From: Myxococcales bacterium
GTDB taxonomy: Bacteria > Myxococcota_A > Polyangia > Nannocystales > Nannocystaceae
Direction of reading: 5' to 3'
Length of the DNA stretch: 64,000 bases
Assembly (NCBI GenBank): GCA_020633335.1
Contig: JACKDU010000005.1
Span: forward strand, 62,001 to 126,000
Shown here: positions 17,036-24,559 of the stretch, in pieces
Position numbering within the stretch: the stretch's first letter is position 1
How the letters are laid out: each line of letters opens with the position of its first letter
Position numbers and translations under genes: made by a program
Notes under the pieces: generated by a model
What the model saw: the letters and a program-made list of their open reading frames with translations, nothing else
Databases searched by the model: none
What the model was told of the DNA's origin: nothing

Positions 17036-17503
17036 ATGTCGGAGCGCTTCGTCCGAACGCTCGATCTGCCGGTGCCGGTCGAGATCCTCTGGGCCTTCCA
17101 CGCCCGCCCCGACGCCTTCGCGCTCCTCCAGCCGCCCTGGGAGGCGAGCGAGGTGATCGAGCTCCCGCGCTCGCTCGAGGTCGGCGCGCGGGCGCGCCTG
17201 CGGACGCGGGTCGGGCCGCTCTGGGTGGTGATCGAGGCGGAGCACGTCGCCTACGAGGAGGGCCGCTCGTTCACCGATCGGATGCTCCGCGGGCCCTTCC
17301 GCGCGTGGACCCACGAGCACCGCTGCGAGCCGACGCCCGGGGGCTCGCGGCTCACCGACGCGATCGACTACGAGGTGCCGCTCGGCGCCCTCGGGCGGAT
17401 CGTCGGCGGGCCGATGGTCGCCCGTCGCCTCGATCGCATGTTCGCGTACCGCCACGAGGTGACCCGCCGGGAGTGCCTGGCGATGGCGGCGGCGACCTCG
17501 TAG
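17036..17503 (+). CDS. SRPBCC-family protein
   Basis: This 155-residue protein has the START-like layout of the SRPBCC superfamily: an opening strand (ERFVRTLDLPVPVEILWAFH), a short helix (RPDAFALLQPPW), then antiparallel strands ending in a long C-terminal helix (RIVGGPMVARRLDRMFAYRH). Proteins like this bind hydrophobic ligands and often occur with SDRs as cyclase or epimerase accessory proteins. The SDR gene directly upstream makes a shared small-molecule pathway possible. No signal peptide is present. ATG 17036 fits the domain start. Confidence 0.8.
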   Translation: MSERFVRTLDLPVPVEILWAFHARPDAFALLQPPWEASEVIELPRSLEVGARARLRTRVGPLWVVIEAEHVAYEEGRSFTDRMLRGPFRAWTHEHRCEPTPGGSRLTDAIDYEVPLGALGRIVGGPMVARRLDRMFAYRHEVTRRECLAMAAATS

Positions 17504-17519
17504 GGGGGCAAGAAATTTT

Positions 17520-17553
17520 CGAATGGACATGTCGATAGAGACATGCCCATTCG
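17520..17553. terminator. Convergent hairpin terminator
   Basis: CGAATGGACATGTC (17520-17533) pairs with GACATGCCCATTCG (17540-17553), 14-nt arms with one A.C mismatch around GATAGA. It lies between two convergent genes and contains TGTC-N6-GACA. Confidence 0.6.
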
Positions 17554-17579
17554 AGCTTGTTGATCGCAGGGGAGCGCGC

Positions 17580-19082
17580 TCAGCCGGCGGCGATCGCCGG
17601 GGCCCGGCAGACGCCGCCGGAGCCCTGGCCGACCTTGCGGACCAGGCGGCGCGGCTCGGTCTCGAGGTCGCGGCCGGCGAGCTCGCTCTGGACCATCCGG
17701 ACCATCGCGTCGCGGAGGGACTCGACGTCGTAGCAGGGGATGTGGGGCTCGGCGTGGCTGTTGCCGATCCCCGAGTCGTCGGTGAGGAAGAGGTACTTGC
17801 CGCCGGTGGTGAGGGCGGCGGAGCGCATCACCAGCTCGGCCTCGTCGGCGACGCCGCTGGCGGCGATCGGGTAGATCCCGACCCCGCGCTCGCCGAGGTC
17901 GTCGATCGCCGCCATCGTCCGGCCGACCGCGCGGGCGTGGGGCGGGGCGTCGGCGATCAGGAAGGTCACGCGGGCGGTCTCACCCCCGCGCCAGGAGAGG
18001 CGCGCGGCGTCGGCGAGGGCGCGATCCATCGCCTCCGGGTAGTCGCCGCCGCCGCCGGCGTACTGCTGGCTGAGGTTGGCCTGGAAGGTGCCCAGGTGCT
18101 CGGTGAAGTCGAAGGTGCGGGTGACGTACTCGTCGCCGCGGTCGCGGTAGACGACCAGGGCCCAGCGCTGATCGACGTTGGGGTAGGCGGCCGCGATCTC
18201 GCCGACGATCCCCTGGAGCTCGGACTTGATGTACTCGAGCTCGTCGCCCATCGAGCCGGTCGCGTCGATCACCAGGGCGAGGTCGAGGGCCTGGGGGGCG
18301 CCGGCCGAGTAGGGGACCCGGATGATGTTGTCGCTGGCGCCGATCTCGACGGCCTCGCGCTGGCGGTGGATCCCGCGGTGGACGCTGACCATGCCGCCGC
18401 CGCCGCGGATCGTCCGGATGTCGTCCTGGGCGAGGATCACCCGGCCGTCGGTGCCGCTGAGCTTGCCGGCGACCTTGACCCCGGCGACCGGGCGGCCCTG
18501 CGGGTCGACGACCGTGACGATCGTCGGCGGGGTGGCGAGGGCGGCCGCGAGCTCGCCGAGGCCATCACGGTTGCCGACGCGGGCGGCGAAGGCCGCGAGG
18601 ACCCCGGGGTTGAGGGCGTCGTCGAAGGTCCCCGCGGTCAGGCGAGCGGCGGCGATCGGCTGGGGCGCGGGGGCCGGGGCGATCTCGGGGGCGATCACGG
18701 GCTCGTCGGCGACGGCGATCGACGCGTCGTCGGCGACGGCGGCGATCGGAGCGGCCTCGGCGTCGCGCTCGGCCCGCTTGGCCTTCGCCCCGGTGGCGAC
18801 CGCGGAGGTGGTGACCGGCGAGGACGCGGGCGCGGGCGCCGGGGCGGCGGCGCCCGCCATGTCGCCGGCCGCCACGTCGCTCGGCGCCATCTCGCCGCCT
18901 GCCATCGCCCCGTCGGCGTCGGCCTCGTAGGAGGCGCTCACCGGCATCTCGGTCGAGCCGCCGAGGGCGACCGACTCGGCCATCTCGCCCGCGGGGGCCA
19001 TCGAATGGCTGGACTTGCTCGCGCAGGCGCCAGCGAAGACGAGGGGGAGGAGGAGGGCGAGGGTCGAGGTGGCGCGAATCAT
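17580..19082 (-). CDS. von Willebrand factor A-domain lipoprotein
   Basis: This is a 500-residue lipoprotein. The signal peptide MIRATSTLALLLPLVFAGAC ends in a lipobox (AGAC). A long Ala/Pro/Met-rich, probably disordered linker (residues ~25-150) leads to a small beta domain (~180-240) and then a vWA domain starting near residue 265. The MIDAS motif DATGSMGDE is intact, followed by the metal-supporting Thr/Asp regions (GGGGDYPEAMDRAL; LIADAPPH). vWA domains bind ligands or partners through Mg2+. Two C-terminal Cys (IPCYDV, GVCRAP) may form a disulfide. The likely role is a surface adhesion or assembly factor. Confidence 0.85.
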   Translation of the reverse strand: MIRATSTLALLLPLVFAGACASKSSHSMAPAGEMAESVALGGSTEMPVSASYEADADGAMAGGEMAPSDVAAGDMAGAAAPAPAPASSPVTTSAVATGAKAKRAERDAEAAPIAAVADDASIAVADEPVIAPEIAPAPAPQPIAAARLTAGTFDDALNPGVLAAFAARVGNRDGLGELAAALATPPTIVTVVDPQGRPVAGVKVAGKLSGTDGRVILAQDDIRTIRGGGGMVSVHRGIHRQREAVEIGASDNIIRVPYSAGAPQALDLALVIDATGSMGDELEYIKSELQGIVGEIAAAYPNVDQRWALVVYRDRGDEYVTRTFDFTEHLGTFQANLSQQYAGGGGDYPEAMDRALADAARLSWRGGETARVTFLIADAPPHARAVGRTMAAIDDLGERGVGIYPIAASGVADEAELVMRSAALTTGGKYLFLTDDSGIGNSHAEPHIPCYDVESLRDAMVRMVQSELAGRDLETEPRRLVRKVGQGSGGVCRAPAIAAG

Positions 19083-19345
19083 GACCGGCGAACGTCACCC
19101 GGCGGGGGCCGCTTACGCCGCGGCGATCGAAAAATCTCGGAGGGCTCTGCGGGCGGGCGCTCGCTCGCTCGGTCGCGCCGGTCGGCGTAGGCGCGGGCGC
19201 GGGCGCGCGGGCGCCTCGATCGCTCTCCGGCGCTTGTGGACGCCCGCGGGTCCACCGCACACCCCCCGGCGTCCGGGCCGATGGTGGCCGCGGCCGGGTC
19301 CGACGGCCGCGCGCGAGGGCGCGTGGCGGCGGCGCGCGATCGGGA

Positions 19346-19351
19346 TAGCCT
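19346..19351 (+). promoter_or_regulatory. -10 hexamer TAGCCT, start-proximal
   Basis: TAGCCT ends 6 nt before GTG 19358, no Shine-Dalgarno; predicted leaderless start. Confidence 0.5.
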
Positions 19352-19357
19352 GCCGGG

Positions 19358-20371
19358 GTGACCCGCAGCGATCCGGTCCTCGTCGCCTTTGAGCTCGGCT
19401 TCCAGTGGCCGGCCTTCGATCCCTTCCTCTTCTGTGTCCACCACGACGACGCCTACCCGGCGGGCGACGAGCGGATGGGCCCGGCGGGGTCGCTCGCCGG
19501 CCGCGAGATCGGCATGGACTTCGCCGGCAAGGACGGCTGGCGGATGTACCACGGCGAGGTCGTCCCGGGCTTCCCCCGCCACCCGCACCGCGGCTTCGAG
19601 ACCGTGACCATCGCCCGCCGCGGCTTCATCGATCACTCGGACTCGCTCGGCGCGACCGCCCGCTTCGGCGAGGGCGACGTCCAGTGGATGACCGCCGGCC
19701 GCGGGATCGTTCATTCGGAGATGTTCCCGCTGGTCCGCCGCGATCGCGGCAACCCGCTCGAGCTCTTCCAGATCTGGCTCAACTTGCCGCGCGCCAGCAA
19801 GATGGTCGAGCCCCACTTCTCGATGCTCTGGAGCGGCTCGATCCCGCGGGTCCGCCTCGACGAGGTCGAGGTCACGGCGATCGCGGGGGCGGTCGCGGGC
19901 GCGACCCCGCCCGCGCCGCCGCCGGCCTCGTGGGCCGCCGATCCGCGGAGCGAGGTCGCGATCTGGTCGATCCGCGCGGCCCCGGGGGCGCGCTTCGTCC
20001 TCCCGGCGACGCCCCCCGGGGTCGACCGCACGCTCTACCTCTTCCGCGGCGAGGGCATGGGCCTCGGCCCCCACCGCCTGCCGCCGCGCTGCGGGCTCCG
20101 CCTCCGCCAGGGGGTCGCGATCGACATGGTCAATGGGCCAGCCGAGTCCGAGCTCCTCCTCCTCCAGGGGCGCCCGATCGGCGAGCCGGTGGCCCAGCAC
20201 GGGCCCTTCGTGATGAACACGGCCGCGGAGATCGAGCGCGCCTTCCTCGACTACCGGCGGACGCAATTCGGCGGCTGGCCGTGGGCGAGCGACGGCCCGG
20301 TGCACGCGCGCGAGGCCGGGCGCTTCGCGATCCACGCCGACGGTCGCCGCGAGGCGCCGGGCGGCGGCTGA
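19358..20371 (+). CDS. Pirin-family protein
   Basis: This 337-residue bicupin matches pirin. The metal-binding histidines are visible in GFPRHPHRGFETVTIARRG (residues ~70-88) and in GRGIVHSEMFP with its upstream Gln/Trp (VQWMTAGRG). A pirin-C-like half follows with ARFVLPATPPGV and the closing GPFVMNT. Pirins bind Fe and act as quercetinases or redox-sensitive regulators; which applies here is unknown. GTG 19358 is fixed by the start-proximal -10 box. The stretch GAVAGATPPAPPPASW is an unusual Ala/Pro insertion between the two cupins. Confidence 0.9.
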   Translation: MTRSDPVLVAFELGFQWPAFDPFLFCVHHDDAYPAGDERMGPAGSLAGREIGMDFAGKDGWRMYHGEVVPGFPRHPHRGFETVTIARRGFIDHSDSLGATARFGEGDVQWMTAGRGIVHSEMFPLVRRDRGNPLELFQIWLNLPRASKMVEPHFSMLWSGSIPRVRLDEVEVTAIAGAVAGATPPAPPPASWAADPRSEVAIWSIRAAPGARFVLPATPPGVDRTLYLFRGEGMGLGPHRLPPRCGLRLRQGVAIDMVNGPAESELLLLQGRPIGEPVAQHGPFVMNTAAEIERAFLDYRRTQFGGWPWASDGPVHAREAGRFAIHADGRREAPGGG

Positions 20372-20505
20372 GCGGCCGCCTCCGACCACCCGCCGCGCTG
20401 GGTCGCGCGCTGCCGACGGGCCGGCGCGGGCGCGTCCTCGAGATCGACAGGCGGGTGTGACCCGTGGATGTCGAGCCGTGTGTGGATGGGTGAGAGGAGC
20501 AGGCC

Positions 20506-21375
20506 ATGCAGCGCGGCGACGATGAGGGCGGTGATCTAGGGGAGGTGGCGGCGGTGGACGCCAGGGCGCGGGCGGAGCGGGCCGAGGCGGCGCTCGCCGC
20601 CGCGATGACCGCGCTGGCCCGGCGGGAGCGGGAATTCGAGGCGGCGCTCGCCCGCATCGGCCACGAGATCCGCAACCAGCTCGTCGGCATCCTCGGGCTC
20701 GTCGACGCCGCGATCGACGAGGACACGACCCTCTCGCGGGCGGAGATGCTCCTCGTCAAACGCTCCGGCGAGGGCCTCCACGAGCTCGTCGACGACCTCG
20801 TCGAGGGGGCGAGGCTCCTCCACGCGGGGGTCCGGCTGCGGCGCGAGGAATTCGTCCCCGCCGAGCTCGTCGCCGACGTCGCCGCCCTCTATCGCGCGCG
20901 CGCCGGCGCCGGTGGGCTCTCGCTCCGCGTCGAGGTGGGCGAGGGCGCGACCCGCTCTGTCCGTGGCGACGCCGGCCGGCTCCACCAGATCCTCTGCAAC
21001 CTCGTCAGCAACGCGATTAAGTTCACGGCGCTCGGCGGGGTCATCGTCCGGGTCGCGGAGCGGGTCGTCGGCGGCGAGCACCGCCTCTCGATCGCGGTCG
21101 AGGACAGCGGGATCGGCATCCGCGAGGACGAGCTCGGCCGGATCTTCGCGCCCTTCGTCCAGGCCAACCCCGAGGTCGGCCGACGCTACGGCGGCAGCGG
21201 CCTCGGGCTCGCGATCTGCCGGCGCCTCGCCGAGGCGATGGGCGGCGAGCTGCGGGTGATCAGCGCGGTCGGGGTCGGCACGACCTTCTCCTGCGAGGTG
21301 CCGGTCGAGGTCTCCGCGCGCGCGCCCGCTGCGTCGCCGAGGTCGGCTGCGGACGCGAGGGCGGCGGGCTCCTGA
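20506..21375 (+). CDS. Sensor-less cytoplasmic histidine kinase (orphan)
   Basis: This 289-residue kinase consists of an N-terminal coiled coil (residues ~15-50) leading straight into the HisKA domain, with the phospho-acceptor His53 in RIGHEIRNQLVGILGL. The HATPase domain follows, with the N box (LHQILCNLVSNAIKFT), G1 (DSGIGI), F box (IFAPFVQ) and G2 (GGSGLGLAI). There is no transmembrane segment and no PAS, GAF or REC domain, so it must get its signal through a partner. No response regulator is encoded in the window. ATG 20506 has a good GAGGAG ribosome site 8 nt upstream. The tail is Ala/Arg-rich. Confidence 0.9.
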   Translation: MQRGDDEGGDLGEVAAVDARARAERAEAALAAAMTALARREREFEAALARIGHEIRNQLVGILGLVDAAIDEDTTLSRAEMLLVKRSGEGLHELVDDLVEGARLLHAGVRLRREEFVPAELVADVAALYRARAGAGGLSLRVEVGEGATRSVRGDAGRLHQILCNLVSNAIKFTALGGVIVRVAERVVGGEHRLSIAVEDSGIGIREDELGRIFAPFVQANPEVGRRYGGSGLGLAICRRLAEAMGGELRVISAVGVGTTFSCEVPVEVSARAPAASPRSAADARAAGS

Positions 21376-21434
21376 GCGGCGGCGTGCACCTCGTCGATCG
21401 TCGCGGGCGCGCGCCCTCGCGGTCCCGACCCCTT

Positions 21435-21458
21435 CGAGATCGAGCGCGGTCGATCTCG
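21435..21458. terminator. Intergenic hairpin after the histidine kinase
   Basis: CGAGATCGA (21435-21443) pairs perfectly with TCGATCTCG (21450-21458) around a 6-nt loop, 60 nt after the kinase stop. There is no T-run, so termination is only a guess. The rest of 21376-21632 shows nothing recognisable. Confidence 0.35.
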
Positions 21459-21632
21459 GCGCTTTGGCGCTCGCGCGGGCGCTGAGGGGGACGTGCGCCG
21501 AGGCGCCGATCGGCGGGGCAGCGGGGGCATGGAGCGGCGTTCACGGGCGCGTGCGACCGCTCGCATGCGCGCGTGATACGGTCCTCGACAGAGGTCGCCG
21601 CGGCGTGGCAGCTTTGACGGCCCCGCGGCGCG

Positions 21633-22376
21633 ATGGACTTCCTCACGACCATCCTCGGCTACCCGTCGGTCGTCTTCACGGTCGCCCTCGCGGTCGCGCT
21701 GGCGTACTGGCTCCTGGTGATCGTCGGCGCGCTCGGGATCGAGATCCTCGATCTCGAAGGGGCGACCGAAGGGGCGACCGAGGGGCTCGCGCACGGGGTC
21801 GCCGAGGGCGTCACCGAGGGGGTGGCCCACGGGGTCACTGAGGGGCTCGCCGACGGCGTCGCCGAGGCGGCCGCCCACGGCGCGGTCGAGGCCGCTGCCC
21901 ACGGCGCGGGCGCGGGCCTCCTCGCGTTCTTCGGCGTCGGCCGGGTGCCGGTGACGATCATCCTCTCGGTGCTCTTCCTGAGCGGCTGGATCCTGACGAT
22001 CCTCGGGAGCCGCGGCCTCGCGGTGATCGGCCTCGGCGGCGGCTGGCTCTTCAGCACCCTCCTCCTCGGCGCGTCGATCGTCGTCGGCGCCTTCTTCACC
22101 GCCTACGCCGTCCGCCCGCTGGCGCCGCTCTTCGTCGTCGCTCGGGCGGTCACCCACGCCGAGCTGGTCGGCCGCGTGGTCACCGTCCTCACCGGGCGGG
22201 TCGACGAGCGCTTCGGCCAGGCGACGCTGATCGAGGCCGGCGCCGATCTGATCCTCCAGGTCCGCTGCCCCGCCCCCAATTCCCTCCGCCGCGACGCGAA
22301 GGCGGTGCTGGTCGCCTACGACCGCGAGCACGGCACCTTCGACGTCGAGGCCTACGACGAGGGCGGCGCCGCCTAG
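21633..22376 (+). CDS. YqiJ/NfeD-like membrane protein with degenerate repeat
   Basis: This 247-residue inner-membrane protein begins with a transmembrane helix (~residues 9-35). A ~55-residue low-complexity stretch of four-residue units rich in EG/HG follows (for example GATEGATEGLAHGVAEGV), then two to three more helices (FLSGWILTILGSRGLAVIGL; STLLLGASIVVGAFFTAYAV). It ends in a C-terminal OB-fold-like soluble domain (LVGRVVTVLTGRVDERFGQ). This matches the YqiJ/NfeD/YuaF class of flotillin partners. A flotillin gene follows after 36 bp, as in the E. coli yqiJ-yqiK pair. The repeat is not typical of the class. Confidence 0.8.
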   Translation: MDFLTTILGYPSVVFTVALAVALAYWLLVIVGALGIEILDLEGATEGATEGLAHGVAEGVTEGVAHGVTEGLADGVAEAAAHGAVEAAAHGAGAGLLAFFGVGRVPVTIILSVLFLSGWILTILGSRGLAVIGLGGGWLFSTLLLGASIVVGAFFTAYAVRPLAPLFVVARAVTHAELVGRVVTVLTGRVDERFGQATLIEAGADLILQVRCPAPNSLRRDAKAVLVAYDREHGTFDVEAYDEGGAA

Positions 22377-22412
22377 GCCGCCCCCTTCACCCACCGACAA
22401 GAGAGCTCGACC

Positions 22413-24533
22413 GTGGATCCGATCGAAATCCTCAGCATCGCCGGGATCGCCCTCCTCATGGTCATCGGCATCGGCACCCTGATCGCCCGCTTCTACCGCA
22501 AGGTCGATCAGGGCAAGGCGCTGATCATCAACAAGACCGGCAAGGGCGACCCCGAGGTCACCTTCAAGGGCGGCGTGGTCTGGCCGATCATCCACCGCGC
22601 CGAGATCATGGACATCGCGGTCAAGACCATCGAGATCGACCGCCGCGGCAAGGAGGGCCTGATCTGCGCGGACAACATCCGCGCCGACATCAAGGTCAAC
22701 TTCTTCATTCGGGTCAACAAGACGGTCGAGGACGTGCTCAAGGTCGCGCAGTCGATCGGCTGCTCGCGGGCCTCGGACGAGGCGGTCCTGGAGCAGCTCT
22801 TCGCCGCCAAGTTCTCCGAGGCGCTCAAGACCGTCGGCAAGCGCCTCGAGTTCGAGCAGCTCTACACCCAGCGCGAGCAGTTCAAGGACCAGATCATCGA
22901 GGTCATCGGCCGCGACCTCAACGGCTACGTCCTCGACGACGCGGCGATCGACTTCCTCGAGCAGACGCCGGTCTCCTCGCTCGACCCCAACAACATCCTC
23001 GACGCCCAGGGCATCCGCAAGATCACCAAGATCACCGCGGAGCAGAACGTCCACACCAACGAGCTCCGGCAGAAGGAGCGGATGGAGATCGGCTCCCAGG
23101 ACCTCGCGGCCGACGAGGCGGTCTTCCGCTTCGAGCAGCAGCGGGCCGAGGCCGAGGCCCGCAAGGCCAAGGAGATCGCGATCGCCCAGGCGCGCGAGCA
23201 GAACGAGGCGCTGCGGGTCTCCAACGAGGAGGCGAAGCGGACCGCGGTCGTCCAGGCGGCCAACGAGGCCGAGGTCGGCAAGGCGATGGAGGACAAGCTG
23301 CGGATGGTGGCGATCGCCGAGAAGGCGCGCGAGCGCGAGATCGGCGTCGAGGTCGAGCGCGTCGCCAAGGCGCGCTCGATGGAGGCGATCGCCCGCGAGC
23401 GCGCGGTCGAGCTCCAGCGGATCGAGAAGGAGAAGGCGCTCGAGGTCGAGCGCAAGGCGATCGCCGACGTCGTCCGCGAGCGCGTGGTCGTCGACAAGAC
23501 CGTCGCCCAGGAGGAGGAGCGGATCAAGGACCTCAAGGTCGTCGCCGAGGCCAAGCGGACCAAGGACGCGGTCGTGATCGCGGCCGAGGCCGAGGCCGAG
23601 GAGCGCCTGATCAAGGAGCTCAAGGCCGCCCAGGCGATGGAGGAGGTCGCCAAGTACGAGGCCCGCAAGAAGCTGGTCGGCGCCGAGGCGGACCTCGAGG
23701 CCGCCGACAAGCTCGCGCAGGCGAAGATCCGGCTGGCTGAGGGCGTCCAGGCCGAGTCCGCCGCCCGCGGCCTCGCCGAGGTCCGGGTCAAGGAGGCCGA
23801 CGCGGTCGCCACCGAGAAGCAGGGGATGGCGCGGATCCGGGTCGAGGAGGCCGAGGCCGCGGCGATCGAGAAGCGCGGCATGGCCGAGAACCTGGTGATG
23901 CGCGAGCGCTTCCAGGTCGAGGCCGGCGGCGAGGAGCAGAAGGGCCTGGCGGCGGTCAAGATCCGCGAGGCCGACGCGGCGGTGGTCGCCAAGCTCGGCG
24001 AGGCCCAGGCGAGCGCGGTCCGCGAGAAGCTGGCGGCCGAGGCCTCGGGCATCGCCGAGAAGGCGACCGCGATGAAGGCGCTCGACGCCGTCAGCCGCGA
24101 TCACGAGGAGTTCCGCCTCCGCCTCGAGCAGCAGAAGGAGATCCAGCTCTCGAAGATCGAGGCCCAGCGGGCGGTCGCCGCGGTCCAGGCCGAGGTCCTC
24201 GCCAAGGCCTTCGAGGGCGCCCGCTTCAACATCGTCGGCGGCGACGGCTCCTTCTTCGAGCGCTTCGTCTCGGCGGTCGCCACCGGCGCGTCGATCGACG
24301 CGACGATCGACAACTCCGACGCGCTCAAGAGCATGCTCGGCGGCTACCTGAACGGCGAGAAGGACCTGCCGGAGGACCTCAAGGAGATCCTCAGCCGGCC
24401 CTCGATGTCGGCCGACGACCTCCAGAAGCTCTCGATCACCGCGATGCTCGCCAAGGTGATGCTCGGGGCGAACCCCGAGCAGCAGAAGAAGCTCCGCACG
24501 CTCCTCGACAAGGCGCGTGAGCTCGGGCTCTAG
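22413..24533 (+). CDS. Flotillin-family protein (YqiK-like)
   Basis: This 706-residue protein has an N-terminal membrane anchor (residues ~7-27), an SPFH/Band-7 domain (~30-210; KALIINKTGKGDPEVTFKGG at its start), then ~350 residues of Ala/Glu/Lys/Arg-rich coiled coil with the repeated EA motifs of flotillins. A C-terminal oligomerisation region follows (NIVGGDGSFFERF onward). Flotillins scaffold membrane microdomains. Start GTG 22413 lies 36 bp after the YqiJ-like gene, and a giant AAA ATPase gene begins 26 bp after its stop, so the three are one operon. It is somewhat longer than B. subtilis FloT, close to YqiK plus an extended tail. Confidence 0.9.
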   Translation: MDPIEILSIAGIALLMVIGIGTLIARFYRKVDQGKALIINKTGKGDPEVTFKGGVVWPIIHRAEIMDIAVKTIEIDRRGKEGLICADNIRADIKVNFFIRVNKTVEDVLKVAQSIGCSRASDEAVLEQLFAAKFSEALKTVGKRLEFEQLYTQREQFKDQIIEVIGRDLNGYVLDDAAIDFLEQTPVSSLDPNNILDAQGIRKITKITAEQNVHTNELRQKERMEIGSQDLAADEAVFRFEQQRAEAEARKAKEIAIAQAREQNEALRVSNEEAKRTAVVQAANEAEVGKAMEDKLRMVAIAEKAREREIGVEVERVAKARSMEAIARERAVELQRIEKEKALEVERKAIADVVRERVVVDKTVAQEEERIKDLKVVAEAKRTKDAVVIAAEAEAEERLIKELKAAQAMEEVAKYEARKKLVGAEADLEAADKLAQAKIRLAEGVQAESAARGLAEVRVKEADAVATEKQGMARIRVEEAEAAAIEKRGMAENLVMRERFQVEAGGEEQKGLAAVKIREADAAVVAKLGEAQASAVREKLAAEASGIAEKATAMKALDAVSRDHEEFRLRLEQQKEIQLSKIEAQRAVAAVQAEVLAKAFEGARFNIVGGDGSFFERFVSAVATGASIDATIDNSDALKSMLGGYLNGEKDLPEDLKEILSRPSMSADDLQKLSITAMLAKVMLGANPEQQKKLRTLLDKARELGL

Positions 24534-24559
24534 CAGGCCCGTAGCCGAGGGAGCGAGCG

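Noticed and set aside
21186..24104. 972-codon minus-strand frame opposite flotillin
   Set aside because: Shadow of the coiled-coil coding sequence; no start signal, no domain.
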